A stretch of DNA of 64,000 bases from Porogramme epimiltina (GCA_900155495.1 FTLJ01000758.1:1-64000); one strand, 5' to 3'. Shown: positions 34,101 through 46,900, counted from the first letter of the stretch. Notes: a model not told the origin generated them from the sequence alone. Made by a program: numbers and translations.

Positions 34101-37100
34101 ATGGCCCAGCCTAACTTGTTCGTACTTGGCCGTCTCTTTGCTTGTGCTCTATCTCACGCCTCACCAGAACATTACGTCCCCCTCCTAATGTTGACTTCGT
34201 CCACGGTACGTATTCCGTACCTGGGTTGCGCGTCATAGCATTCACGTCGTCCACCCAGGTTACCCTGGAATTCCCCCAGGGACCGACCGTCCACAGGCTG
34301 CAGTCAAAGGGGTGCGTCTTCCTGCTCTCGCGCATCATCTATTGTCGCTCACCGTCCATCCTCGCAGGCCATTGAGGTACGGGTTGGGCAACAGGGTGTG
34401 AAGGCGAAATGGGTTCGCATTGAGCTCAGGAAGATTGAGACCCTCCCGGGCGGTGGTGTCACCAACACTTTCTTTGACTTTGTCGGTCAGAGTCCCATCA
34501 ACCTCTGGCAGTCTGCGAACGAGGAGTACTCTACGTTGCACACCGTAAGTACCTGTCCCTGCTGCCTTTATGCGCTCCTATCTCCTTAACCCCTCGCTCC
34601 AGAATGACTTCCCTTTTTTCATCCGAATTCCGGAGTCCATCCCCCCAACAATTGCACTGGAGAAAGGAGGTGAGCCTTGCATATCCATTCAGCCACTCCC
34701 GCCGCCACATTGTTGCACCATGTCGAAGTCTGGCTATTTGAATGTCCCCCCTCCCCCCAATCCTCGTTCGTCGTCGGGCTGGTGAGGCGTTTGGCACGCC
34801 AGAGGTGTCGCGAGAACCATGGGTTACCACCTCGACACGCAGTCCACGGGCTTTCGATGGTCATCAAGAAGCGTGTAGTTCGGGCGCATCGAAGATTGGG
34901 TGGCAGATATCCCTGACCGGATCAATAATTTGGAGAATAGAGGGTGCCTGCTACCGTTCAAACGGGCTGATTTTCGGCGTTCCGACCCTTTCCCAATCAA
35001 CAACTATGTCCGTTTGAACGGTGGCGGTCAGTCTCATGAATGGAGTAAGCGTTCGTTGGGATACTCAGCCATGGCTCGTACTTCCCCTTCTTGGTTACGC
35101 AATAGCCATTGGCTTGAATAGCCTTCAGCTCCTGGGCCCTGACTTGCGGTAACTGCGTGGTAGAAGCGTCATAAAACCATCGCTTGTGACGAATGTTCCA
35201 CTTCTCGACCCCGGGCCGGTGATTATTGTATAGCAGATGCACAGGATCTTATGGGTTAATGTCCAGTGATATCTTGCTTTTGACGTCTTGCTTGGTTCTC
35301 AGTTGGCGGGGAGGTCGTCTTACTGTGTGTAGTCGATACTAATCAATCGTCCACAGCTGGTATCAAATATGAACTCATCGCATCGGTATGCGTGCAGGGC
35401 AAAAAGTGAGATTAATTGTATTTTATCTTGCACGAATGTATTTAACTCTACCTAGGGGTTTCCTCCGACGCGACAAGCCCGTGGTTACTGCGACGGCGTC
35501 CACCATTATTATCGACAAACACGAGTTGCACTCAACATGGCCAATCTACTCTCAACCCGAAACGCGCAACCAGTCCCAGGACGGCGTGACGCTTGTGGTC
35601 GAACGTGCGCACACGTGCTACGGCCCCGGCGACCGCGTCGTGGTGATGGCGATTGTCAAGTCAGACACCCTACACACCGTCATTCTACGCGGATTCGAGT
35701 TCGTGCTCCGCGAAACGACTATTTTCCGCGCAGCCCCCCATACCCAAAGCAAGAAGGGGAGCCCGCAAGTGAAGGTGTCCAGCATCGGGGAACAGAAAGT
35801 TCCTGTGAACGCGACGCTCTACGGTGGCACACAACACAAGGCTGAGCTGAGCGTGACAGTCCCATCTCACCACACATCGGCGACAATCAACGCTGCACGG
35901 CACATTGACATCAACTATGTGCTCATCGTGAAGGCGCTGATGGGCACCGGGCAGCCCATTGTCATGGAATTGCCTATCATGATATCGAACTGGCCTCGGT
36001 ACGTTGCTCACGACTTCGCCTACTTCCTGACTAACGCTGTAGTAAAGGGCGGTGTCCGTAGAAGCCATGAGGTATGTTTCGCTATTGCGTTGGCCGTAGC
36101 TAGTCCATTACTCACGTTGTATCCAGGCGAATAGGACACGCGTTTAACGTCTCCGTCCCCAACCATCCGCCTCATCAACAGGTTGCGTCGCCACCATCGC
36201 AGTCTACAGCAAGCTCGCCGACCAAATACACGGGCGCACCGATCGTCAAGGTCAACAACTCGCACGGTTACTCGAACTCCATTGACCAGAAACCCCCTCC
36301 CGCCTTATCACCGCCACCGCCCAAGGTTCTATCTCAAACCGCTCCGCCCCTGGAGAGGCCTCGGGATCGGGTCGTTGCTGCACTCGCAGACGAGTTCGGC
36401 GTGCGTAAAGACGACGTCGTGGCGACTCAGACGATCGGGGCGTATGGCGGCAGCGGCCCTGTCCCCGCGACGGGCCCGATTGCCCGTGCTCGCGCTGTGA
36501 GCGCCGCGTCCTCGAACGAGAACGGTAGCGCCATCAGCGGGGCCAGCCCGCGCCCGCGGAGCAGCACTGGGCGAGGCGTGCCGCAACAACGGCTGACGAT
36601 CGTGAACGCGAGCGAGGAAGAGATGCGCGAGCAGTTGGAGGCGGAGGCGGAGCGTGCACGGCGGCAGCCATCGACGATTCTCGAGAGCCCTGTGGCGCTC
36701 AGCCCACCCGCCAAGTCCTCCCCGACCTTCTCACAGAAAATGTCAGCTTCTGGGCCCGGACCGCGGTGGCCTTCAGCCGAAGAAGAGAAAGAGCGGCTCT
36801 ACAATCGCGCGGTTGCGGACGTCAAGCGCGTCCAGGGCCGTGTGCCTACAGATGTAAGTGCTTTTGTTGTGGGATACGCTCACCGAATTAACGACCCTAC
36901 AGACCGCGTCACAAAACGGGAACGCGGATGCCGTTTCCCTCAAGAGCCCTACCCCAGTCAGCAGCTCGAGCAAGCCTCATAATCGATGGCCGACAGCCGA
37001 CGAGGAGAAGGCGCAGCTCTTCGAACAGGCTCAACGCGCCGTCGCTCGTGCCCACGCTGGTGCAGCCTCCGCAAGCGCCGGCGGGTCATCCAGTGCGGGA

Positions 37101-38471
37101 GCTGGGGGCAGCACCACCAGGGCTCCAAGCATGTCCGCGGGCGCCGCGCTCTATTCTGAGGCCATGTCCGCCATTAACAAGCCAGTCTCACCTGCGCCCG
37201 TTACGCCTATGGCTTCGCCTCAAGTAGTCAGTCCAACTCCTATCCGCCAATCGACCGGCTCTGCAATGCCCTCCGCTTCGGATGAGAAGGCGATGCTGGC
37301 TCGTTACTACGAAGCTAAGAATGCTGTTTGGCAAACACATTCAGCGCACTATGGCCAAGTTCCGGGCAATGCGATGGAGCCCGTGTCCTACGACTCCACA
37401 CACCCGAACCAACAACAGGCCAGCAGCCCTGCTCCTTCGCAATCACAATTTCAGCCCCAGTCGCCTCCGGCCGCCACTCCTTCTCCGGCTGCGTCCTCAC
37501 ATCTCATCCTTTCAGAGAAAGAACGGCTCCGCCGGCACTACGAGGCCCAAGACGCTGCTGCCGCTCAGCCGCAACAACAACCATCCTGGCAACCTGGGCC
37601 TCCCCAAGAGGACTATGCGTCGTCACCACCGCCCGAGCCGTATCCTGCAGGCGCCGAAGTTACCCGCTTCAGTTCCCTCTACAGTGCCCCTCCCACCGGT
37701 GGGCCCCCACCATTCGCCGCTTCCCCCGCTACACCGATGTCCGCGTACGCCGAGAAGGAGATGTTACGGCGGCGGTACGAGGAGCAGGACGCCCTCAGTT
37801 CCCCAGCCGCGCGCCCCACACCGACGCCACCTCCGCGCTCGTCGACGCTGATGAACGGCCGCGGTCGTCCCCCACCCACTCCCCCAATTTCGCCACAAGC
37901 CACCCCTGGCACCCCTCTCTCCTCGCGTCCACTTACCGCCGTAGAGGAGAAGGCGCGTTTGCGCGCAATGTACGAGGCCGAGGACCGTGGCCCTCAAGCC
38001 CCGGCTTACGTCCCAGGCCTAGGTCAGATGCAATCGCCGTATCCATCGCCTCCGCCGTCAAACGGGTTCCACGCGCCCAATGTGGTCGGGGGCTACGCAA
38101 GCGTCCCACCGCCCCCTCCGCTCGCGCCGAAGCCCCCACGCGAGTACATCGAAGAGACGCGCGCCGAGGACGCCCGCACCACCGCCAAGCTGAGCGCGAT
38201 CGACGCCGCGGGCCCGGACCTCGCTCTTGCAGAGGAGCGGGACGAAATCGATGGCGAGGACGAAGAGGCGGGAGGCGCGGACGTGGAGGAGATGGATGTG
38301 CAAAATAGCACATTCGGCCCCGGTGCACTTGCTGCCCTCTCAGCAGGACCGGGCTCTAAGCCTGGGACGCCCGGCCCGGGGCCGTCTCGCTCCAGCACGC
38401 TCAGTCCGCCCGGCACGCCGCTCGCAGTGCCGCCCCCACCACCTTTGCCGCCGAAGGTGCTCATCGAGTGA
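34101..38471 (+). CDS. Large arrestin-domain protein with repeated EEK motif tail
   Basis: Ten exons: 34101-34117, 34168-34205, 34259-34311, 34368-34544, 34603-34669, 35357-35405, 35456-35998, 36048-36071, 36127-36853, 36903-38471; 1087 aa. The N-terminal ~330 residues form arrestin N and C domains: MAQPNLTLRPPPNVDFVHGY, VRVGQQGVKAKWVRIELRK, FPFFIRIPESIPPTI, RAHTCYGPGDRVVVMAIVKS, then NWPRAVSVEAMRRIGHAFN. Fungal arrestin-like proteins act as adaptors between cargo or sensors and ubiquitin ligases or endocytosis. Residues 340-1087 are disordered and Pro/Ser-rich, with at least six copies of a degenerate motif S/T-A-x-E-E-K-x2-L-x3-Y-E-A. I noticed no PPxY motif of the kind that recruits Rsp5. 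Exon 1 (17 nt) uses a weak GTTCGT donor; exon 8 is 24 nt; intron 5 is 687 nt. The family is secure, the partner is unknown. Confidence 0.88.
34953..35022. repeat. Inverted repeat inside the 687-nt arrestin intron
   Basis: Arms accgttcaaacgg (34953-34965) and ccgtttgaacggt (35010-35022) are perfect reverse complements 44 nt apart; similarity extends a few bases outward. The host intron is more than ten times the local norm. Confidence 0.7.
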
Positions 38472-39553
38472 AGGTGCTCATTCGATGTCTTCCCCTCGAA
38501 CAGTTCATGAAAATTTGGAGCTGTTTCTTGAATATATTCCCCTCGTCCGGCGCTCTCCGTATAGTACAATTTTCGTGGACCCGCAGGTTCCCTCGGACTA
38601 CGTTATGCAGATATCGTTGTTCATACCACATACCACCAATCTACGCCCTGGCCCCCTCAGCCCTATTTGTAGCCGCAGTGCACAACCCCGTCGATCTTTA
38701 ACCTTATTTCCTTTGCAGCTCTCCTCTTCCCTCTCCCGGCCGGATATCTCGATCCAACTCCTCTCCTTCCCCGCCCCGATACCTGCGTCGATGCCTTCCC
38801 GATGTATATTCTAGTTTCATCGTCCCCCTGCTTTTAGTACATGCATGTATCTTCTTCACCCCTTCTCATTCGTTATCTTTCTTGTCGCACGCTCGTCGTA
38901 TTCTGCCCCGCGTAGTCGCTCCTCTTTACTCAGCCATCTGTACCTATCTGATGTGATTCAATATATGATGGTCCGTCTAAACTGGACTCATTGGAACTCA
39001 ATGTAATACTAGGACTTGTGAACGCGCAAGGCAACTCGCTGGGCACGCATTTCCAAGGAATCTCTGGCTATCGTTGTTACAGGTGATATAGGATTACAAC
39101 GATATATGCCGCTAGGTACAAGTACATCTATGTCCGAACGTCGTGCACTACTTGGTCGTAAGAAAGGCCACGCGGGGCCGAGTGATTTCTGCCCTAAGAG
39201 CCCGGTGACCACACCCCCGATGACTGGGGAGATGTACAAGCTACGCGCAGAAACAAGAAACGCCCCAAGCAGAGGGCCGGTGTCATGCGTGCATGGTACA
39301 ACAAGAGCAGAGACGCGTGTGTGCTCTGCTACCCCGCCGGGCTCACCCTGATTTTCGTGTTGGAAGATGGTAGCATGGATGGACTTGAGGAGCAATGTGA
39401 CTCGATGAGGTGCATGGGGTGGAAGGGGAAGGCGGAACCGAGCCGGAAATGTGTGGGAGACAAGAATGGCGTGGATGAGATGGAACACGGAATGGAGAAG
39501 ACAGCTCAACGCATACCCCCTTCCCCACGAAGAGACACGCGTTTTGAGCCTGC
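38472..39553. other. Convergent intergenic region
   Basis: A 1.08-kb spacer between the arrestin and HSF stop codons. It is pyrimidine-rich near 38700-38950; no RNA gene, repeat or coding exon is supported. Confidence 0.5.
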
Positions 39554-41833
39554 TCATCGCTTGCGCTTCACCTTCCTGCCCGTCTCCTCTGCAGGCGGCG
39601 TAGGCAATGGGAGGTCCGCCACGTCCGACTTGCGCTTCGCGTGTACCGTCGTGCCGTTCGTCACCACGCGCGGGCTGCGCGTGACCTTCGGCGAGCCCCC
39701 GTCCGCACTCACGCTCGCCTCGTCAAGGAACGCCGCGAGCTGCTCAGTGCTCGCGTCCTCGATCGCAGTCCCGTCGATACGCGCGTTGTGGTCGTAGCGG
39801 TCCGTAATGTCCATGTCCGGGTAATCGAGCCCGCCGCCGCCGACGCGGCCGTCGCCGATCTGGCTCAGGAGCGAGTCGAGCAGGTAGTCGGGGACAGCCT
39901 CTGATCCGTGTAAGTCGAGGCCGCCCATCGGACCCACGCCGTTCGCACCATTCGCGAAAGGGTCGGGAGGAAGAGGTGGCGGGAAACCATTTGTATGAGG
40001 AATACCATTTGTGCCGTTAGGGTTGGGTCCAACTGGGCTGATGGGAGAGATGGAGTCGTCAGAAGATGAAGCAAGAGTTGATGGGTCGATGCCGAGGTTC
40101 TGGATGAGCGAGTTGATCGACGACTGGAGCATGTCCATGTCCGCGTCAATCTCGGTCGCATCCCGATAGCTTTTTTGTAGACGGTTTGACTCGTCCAGGA
40201 GGAGCTGAATAGGAGGGCTTTCGTCTGTGGGCACAGGTGCTAGAAGTGGCTGCTGGGCCGTGGTGGATGAGGATGGGGTTGAGTTGAACCATCGGGCGTA
40301 GTCGGTTTGCGTGGGGTCGTAAGCTGCGACGGCGGAATGACTGAGGTTGGAAGGGGGCGGGGGTTCGGATGGGGTAGTGAGATTGGGGATCGGTGGTTGT
40401 TGGTTCGCGAATGCTTGCATGATTCTCTGAAACTGGGCAGGATTGCTCATCATTTGCTGCAGCGCGGCCTGCCACATGACGGCGTCTGGGGCATTCTGTC
40501 CATTCATAGGGGGAAGCGTCGGAGGGTTCGATATTGGATTGGGTGCTGCAGCACCGATGAGACGAGGGGCGGGTGACGCACTGTTTGTACGGGAGATAAT
40601 TTGGGAGGGGCGCAGCGGAGGCGACTTCGCTTGATCTGAGAGCGAGTCCGCAGCAGGCGAGTACGCTTCGGAGGGCGGAATGGTCTCCACAATGCTCGGT
40701 GTAGATGCAGATGTATTCGGGGTTGCGACACTAGCAAAGCGGTCTGGAAGAGAGCGCCTATTACTAGGACGCTCTACTAGGAAACCAAGTAGAGGGTGCT
40801 CACCTGAAAAGGGGGTATTACCCTTGTTGCGCCTGTAGTCCGCCTCGTCGTCCTCGACCTCCACAATATCAACGTGCTTTGGCACTCGTCCATTACCGAT
40901 CATGAGCCGTTGCCGGATGCGGGGGGTGACTTGGGGTGGCGTATGTGACCCGTCGGCGGAATGGGGAGTGTTCTCAGCGTGTCCAAATACACCAGCCAAA
41001 AACTTGAGGATGCGGTTTATGGTGTCCTGGTGCTTGGCGTGGCGTTGGCGTGCCGCGATCGCTTCCTTCCAGAGGGCATCGTTGGACTGCTTCAGCGCAG
41101 AGAGATCGGAGGAGATGGCTTGTTGGTGACGCTTGATAGCTGAGACGCCGTTCACGATGGAGTTGATGTCCAAGAGATGGCCAGATTGGACGGTAGCCGG
41201 GGGTGCGGCAGTGGTGGCGTCGTTAACGTCGAGCATGGGTTCGTCTGCCTGGCCGTGATTGGGCTGCTTCTTGCGCTGAATGAGACAGAGGAGATCGGGC
41301 TGACCCCGGCGGAAGTTTGGGTGTTCGAAGTGCCATGGTTCGGTGTCAGAGTCGCTCTTCAGGACGCCTTGTTGCAGGTGAGGAATTTTGTGAAACCCGT
41401 ACATGTTCAGCTGGCGCACGAAAGACGCAAACTTTTGGTGCTTGAACCAACGACCCAGCACCTCGCGAGCAAAACGTTCATGGTTGAGGACTTCATAGCG
41501 CGGTTGCAGAAGTGGACGAAGGGGCGGAGAGGGGGAGAGGGGGGCGCAAAAATGAGGAAGATGTCGGAGAGCAGAGAAAGGAAGGACTGACCATAGAAGG
41601 AATCGCCGTTGTCGGACCATTTGATAAGCTCCTCATTGGCTAGATCGTTGACGATTCTAGTGGGCGGAGTAGCATGTGAGCGGCGAGGAAAAGGACAGAA
41701 GGCGATGGAAGGAGACGGACTCGTATAGTTTCTGCAGAAAAGGAGGGACAATTTGGCGGGCGGCCCTGGAGAGATGGGACGACTCGCCCCGGGCTGTCTG
41801 CCTCGCGAGGGCCACTTGGGTGTCGAGGGACAT
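39554..41833 (-). CDS. HSF1: Heat-shock transcription factor
   Basis: Complement join 39554-40743, 40804-41490, 41592-41656, 41721-41833; 684 aa. HSF trimers bind nGAAn repeats and activate chaperone genes. The DNA-binding domain spans about 26-135: RQIVPPFLQKLYE, NEELIKWSDNGDSFY, VLNHERFAREVLGRWFKHQK, FASFVRQLNMYGFHKIPHLQ, then NFRRGQPDLLCLIQRKKQ. A heptad-rich segment (about 165-230, GHLLDINSIVNGVSAIKRHQ onward) fits the HR-A/B trimerisation coiled coil. The rest is Ser/Pro/Asn-rich with a basic end RKVKRKR. The start used is the ATG at 41833 (MSLDTQVALARQ). The frame stays open a little further upstream without another ATG, so an extra 5' exon cannot be excluded. Confidence 0.92.
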
Positions 41834-42143
41834 GTCCAGTGCGGCCGCGGACTCGAAACTGCTCGAAGGCGCGTTAAAAGATAGAGGGTACAAGGCAAGG
41901 ATGATGGAAAGTATGACGTCCTCCCTCTCTTCCTCAGTCTCGCCTCCGCACAGCCACAGCCGCCCGCCCAGCGTCTCACCGCGGCCTCACATCGGCCACC
42001 AGGCGCACACATCAGCCTCTCGTTCTTCTCGCCGCCTCAAACTTCGAACAGTTCTCATCTCGGGCATCATCACTCTTCTCTCCGGTGTCCAAACGCCAGC
42101 ATTTGCAGTCCGACTACGTACAAGAAGACGCCTCCCGGCCCTG
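41834..42143. other. Intergenic region, presumed HSF1 promoter
   Basis: 310 bp between the HSF1 start and the COG6 stop on the same strand. I did not find a convincing heat-shock element array. Confidence 0.4.
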
Positions 42144-44776
42144 CTATCGCCCCTCCTCCTGCAGCCCAAAGATCTGCCACAGTAGCCGCACCTGCCCAAA
42201 CGGCCGCTCGCTCCCCAGCAGCGTCGCCGCCGCCTCGTACTTGTTCTCCGGCCTTTTGACCTCCTCGCATACCCGCTCGTACGTCTCCGCCAGCCGCGAC
42301 AGCGCCGCCTGGTGCACGCGTGCGTGCAGGCTCTGCACCGCGAGGAGCGACAGCCGCGGCGAGTGCACGACTTCAAGGCCGGACAGCCATTCTGAGAAGC
42401 GGTGAAGTGCGGCTTGGAGCGCCGCCGGCTCGGCAGCCGGGACGTGCGATAGAGGCTCCTAGAACGCATTGTTCAGTAAAACCGCTAGGTCCAAGAAACA
42501 GGGGTGTCGGCAGCCGTCTGCCCTACTACTCACATTCTGTCGCCGTGTCTCGACCGCCGCGGCGATCTCCGCCAGCCCAGCATCGGCGAGTACATCTGTA
42601 TACTGTCCAGGCGATCAGCCCGACGATAGACGATCAAAGAGGAGAACCCCTGCGCTCACATGCTCTTCAATAAGCTGCAGGACTTTCGCGTCCACGAGAC
42701 CTTGCACGACGCCGCGCTTCTCGACCGTGAATGCGAACGGCTCCAGTACGCTCTGCAGATACGCAAGTGTATTGAGCACAAAGACGGCCTTGTCCCACGC
42801 AGGCCGCTGCCGCTTCTTCTCGTCCGCGCCCGTGAGACACATCTCAAGCGCAGGGTCGACCATCTTGTCGAGGATGTCCCGAAAGCCGGCTTGGAGCTCC
42901 TCTTCGCCCTCGTCCCCGAGCAAGGACGAGTCGTACACCACCATCATCTCGCGCAGCACCTGTGCGTGATCGAGGATGACTAGAGGAGGGGATACGCCTG
43001 CCTCGTCGAGGTCCTGTGTATTCCAATCGGATGAGCGGTGTGCCTACCCTGAACAACCGGCGGGCGCTTACAAGGGGAACGCGGAGGAGTGACCGCCCGA
43101 GCGCTTCGACGGCTCCGTGGAATATTGAGTACGCCAAGTCTGTCAACCTATAGAGAAGAGCTCAGCCTCCCACTCCTCCATCGCCACCACGTCCGACTCA
43201 CTCTTCGAGCGTCTTCGACAACAGCGCCTCCTTCCCGATCGTCCGCTGCATCGTGAGCATGTAGAACCCGAGCAGGTTCGCGATCTTGTACAGCGTGATG
43301 CTGCTCTCCTGCGACCGCACCGTCTGCTGCACGCGCACGCGCAGGGGCCCGCACAGGCCGCGCACCGCGCCGTCCGTGAGCTCGCCCATCGACGCCTCCT
43401 CCGCGCTCGCGCCGAACTCGCGCACCGCGCCGACCATGCGCCGCTGCGCGCCGCGCACGCCGAACAGGCTCTCGAGGAACTCGCGCTCCGCCGCGATCGC
43501 CTGGTGCACCCACGCGAGCATGTCCCCGACGTACCGCAGCGGGTCGTGCGCGTGCAACTCGATCGGGCGCGGGAGCCCGCCCGGCCCGCCGCGCGTGAGC
43601 GCGTCCATGAAGGACGAGAGGAGCGTCGCCTGGCGTGTTTGGGAGAGATACGTGAGTGCTTCCCTGCGAGTCGTCCGTCAGCTCCGACAGCCTTCTGGTG
43701 GATGGGATACGCACGTGAGGAGCTCAGGCCGCTGCCGGAGGCGTCGCACGGCCTCGACGAGGGTGGGCGGGACGTCGAGGCTCGCGTCGCGGCCCATCTG
43801 GCGGAATTCGAACGCGCAGTGGCGGAAGAGCTTGTCGTACGCGGCCTCGAGCTGCGCGGCGGTCGCGGACAATATGTCTATCCCGGCCTTGGTGTCGCCC
43901 TCGTCGCCGGTCATGAGTACGCGGCAGTCGTCGCGCACTTTTTCTGCCTTGTCCATTGCCGCGAAGAAGCGCGACCCGACGGGCACGTCGCGCGCAGAGA
44001 TCGCGGCCTTCTCGTCTGCGCTGAGCGTGAACCGTGCGAGGAAGAGCGTGATGATCGATTGTCGGACGGCGACGCCCTGTCTGGCAAGGAAGAAGCGGTT
44101 AGATTCTACGAGGGAGACGGGGGTATAGAGACGGACCGTTCTTCTCGCAGGGAACCGGCACGCTCCAGGAGAGACTTGCATGCTTTGTTCGTCTCGTGCA
44201 GCTGAGTCTGGGCCTCGTCGCACCGGGTTCGCATCAGCCCCAAATGCTCCTGGAGGGTATCTAATTGCTGTGTATGCTATAAGTACATGTGAACGTGTAC
44301 ATGAAATCCCTACACACCTTGTCCACCTCCCCAAATGCCTGTAGGAACTGTCGGCTCGACTCAGCAAGCTTATTTTCCACGTCGCGTCGTAGGTTCTTCC
44401 GAGCACGCGCAGCAGTTTCGCCTGCAACACTTTCCTCTACCGCAAGAGCTGATGCTGCAGCCATCCCATTCGATTTCACGCCTACACCCAAACCGACCTC
44501 CCCTTCGTCCTCCGCATCGCCGTCCGTCTCAGCATCCAGCACTACTTCCTTTCCCTTGCTGCTGCCATGCCCATTCACCAGTCCGCCCGAAGTTGACCCC
44601 GAGCTAGAAGTCGATGCATAGAGCTCCGCAAGTGTGTCGAGGGCCTCGCGTGTCGCGTCGTCGTCGAAGTGGGCGCCGAGGACTTTATAGAGGCGGAGAG
44701 AGATCGGGTTCTGTGTCGGAGGTGTGGCGAGGCGGATGCTAGGTATGCGCGACGATGAGGGCGAGATGGCGGTCAT
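42144..44776 (-). CDS. COG6: Conserved oligomeric Golgi complex subunit 6
   Basis: Complement join 42144-42458, 42534-42602, 42660-43013, 43072-43147, 43202-43663, 43715-44080, 44137-44267, 44318-44776; 743 aa. COG tethers retrograde vesicles at the Golgi; Cog6 belongs to lobe B. Conserved features: NPISLRLYKVLGAHFDDDAT near the N-terminus, a helical coiled region (QLDTLQEHLGLMRTRCDEAQ), LREERQGVAVRQSIITLFLA, RFTLSADEKAAI, FFAAMDKAEKVRDDCRVLM, then EALTYLSQTRQATLLSSFMD and KEALLSKTLEELTDLAYSIF. The first in-frame ATG (44776) begins MTAISPSSSRIPS. For the exon starting 42602, the acceptor GGACAG is used rather than the nearer TATACAG, which would shift frame. Many Arg/Ala-rich GC-biased codons; otherwise ordinary. 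Confidence 0.92.
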
Positions 44777-45386
44777 GCCGGATGGGGAGTGCACTCGCTG
44801 CCGCCCGCTGCGACCCCGCGCCGGGCGGAGGCGATCAGAGCGCCTGAGTGTGGCTTCGCCTTTGCCTTTCACCGCAGGGACTGGTCACTGAGCGGGTGCC
44901 AATCACGTTTGGCGGACTCGTATGATTTATTGTACCCAAATTGAACCGTTTGGACCTATCTACCCCCTTCAACGTGGGACGTTGAGCGGGATATTATTCA
45001 TGGCCTCTATTTGTGGGGATGGGCAAGAGACGCGCAGGGGGACAAGGCTGAGAATACTGAGAGCGCTGAACAGGGTGGCGGAAATTTCGAGGAACGCGCA
45101 CGAGGGTTCTGAGGACTTGCACCCCTTCCCACTCGACCGTATGTATCTCAGAGCCTCTGCATGCTCGGAGGATGTGCTAGTCGGTCGCGGCGACCGGTCG
45201 TGCGACTGGGGCGGTCGTCCGAGGACGGTCCTGGACGGCGGGCGCGCGCTGGGGCAAGTGGTGTGACTTTGGGGCGTGACCGATTTCACCCGAGGCGCGT
45301 ATGAGCCCGACACGTCCCAGTCCTTTTTGCCCCTTCATCCCCACCGCCAGCGACCTCGTCCCCCTCCCTCCTCCACCCACTCAGCC
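44777..45386. promoter_or_regulatory. Divergent promoter between COG6 and PDA1
   Basis: 610 bp between two head-to-head starts, with a pyrimidine-rich stretch just before the PDA1 ATG. No gene is supported within it. Confidence 0.45.
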
Positions 45387-46900
45387 ATGGCCACCCTCGC
45401 TCGGATACGCACCGCCGTCCCCCGCCGCATGGTGAGCACTACCCACAATCCCTCAACCCCGTTCTGTGCCTGACGTTTCTTGTACCCGCCAGCCATTAAA
45501 GGCCTTCGCGGCGGCGCGCTCGATCCAGACGGCCGCGGACACCACGCAGCTCCACCAGGACGCGTCGCACTCCGAGCCTTTCACGGTCAAGCTCCATGAG
45601 GACTCCTTCCACGGGTACAGGACGGATACTCCCAGCCTCGACGTCGAGGTCACCAAGGAGAACCTCCTCAAGTGGTACAAGCAGATGACTGTCATTCGTC
45701 GCATGGAGCAGGCCGCCGATGCGCTCTACAAGCAAAAGCTCATCCGTGGTTTCTGCCATCTTGCCATTGGTCAGGTACGTCCTCACTTTCCGCCGTGAGC
45801 GCTGCACTTCGAGGACGGCTGGAGCTGAGCTGTCACGTCGACCGCGCCTACAGGAAGCCATCTCAGTCGGTATCGACTCCGCCACGGACTTCGACGACAA
45901 CATCATCTCCTCCTACCGTACCCACCCCTTCGTCCTTCTCCGTGGCGGCAACGTGAAGAGCCTCATCGGCGAGCTTCTCGGCCGTGTATGCGGTGTTTCC
46001 AAGGGCAAGGGTGGCTCTATGCACGTCTTCACCGAGGCCTTCCAGGGAGGGCACGGTATCGTCGGCGCGCAGGTCCCGCTCGGCGCTGGTCTCGCCTTTG
46101 CATCAAAGTACTCGGGCAAGAAGGCCGCGACCTTCGCGATGTACGGTGACGGTGCGAGCAACCAGGGTCAGGTGTTCGAGTCGTACAACATGGTGCGTAA
46201 GCCTGTCGTGACGTGTTTAGAAGCTGTACTCAATCGTATCCACAGGCGAAGCTCTGGAACCTCCCGTGCATCTTCGTTTGCGAGAACAACAAGTACGGTA
46301 TGGGTACTTCTGCGGAGCGCAGCTCCATGAACACCGAGTACTACAAGCGCGGCGACCTCATCCCTGGTATCCAGGTGAACGGTATGGACATCATCGCCGT
46401 TCACCAGGCATCCAAGTGGGCGAAGGAGTGGGTGAACAGCGACAAGGGTCCTCTCCTCGTCGAGTTCGTCACCTACCGTTACGGTGGTCACTCGTACGTC
46501 TTATATTTTAACGTCACTTCGACGCATTGCTGACGCGTGTTCCCTCGCTAGGATGTCGGACCCCGGCACCACCTACCGTACCCGTGAGGAGATCCAGCGG
46601 ATTCGTTCCACCCAGGACCCCATCCGCGGCCTCCAGCGTTACATCAGCGAGTGGGGCCTCGCGTCAGAGGAGGACCTCAAGGCTATCGACAAGGAGGCGA
46701 AGGCCGAGGTCGACACCGCCGTTGAGGAGGCTAAGGCCTCTCCCTTCCCCGACGAAAAGGAGCTCTGGACCGACATCTACTCTGCTGGTACTGAGCCCCC
46801 CTTCATGCGCGGTCGTGAGCGCGAGGAGGTACGTTCATTTCCAACTTATTTATCCCTGTCGTAATGCTGACTCGCCGTTCCTTAGTTCTTCGTGTACTGA
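45387..46900 (+). CDS. PDA1: Pyruvate dehydrogenase E1 component subunit alpha, mitochondrial
   Basis: Join 45387-45431, 45493-45774, 45854-46192, 46246-46493, 46552-46828, 46886-46900; 401 aa. With E1 beta it decarboxylates pyruvate using thiamine diphosphate in the mitochondrial matrix. A presequence is evident ([15 protein letters not shown], Arg-rich and acid-free). Conserved parts: [39 protein letters not shown], the ThDP motif [15 protein letters not shown] with the downstream Asn in [15 protein letters not shown], and the phosphorylation loop [20 protein letters not shown]. The last exon is only 15 nt and supplies FFVY and the stop. Codon use is strongly C-ending, as expected of a highly expressed gene. 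Confidence 0.96.

Noticed and set aside
34997..35242. 81-codon minus-strand frame inside the long arrestin intron
   Set aside because: It reads plausibly but has no ATG start and no family I recognise; kept only as part of the long-intron observation.
41834..41893. HSF1 starting upstream in the same frame
   Set aside because: The open frame begins with TTG and contains no ATG before 41833.
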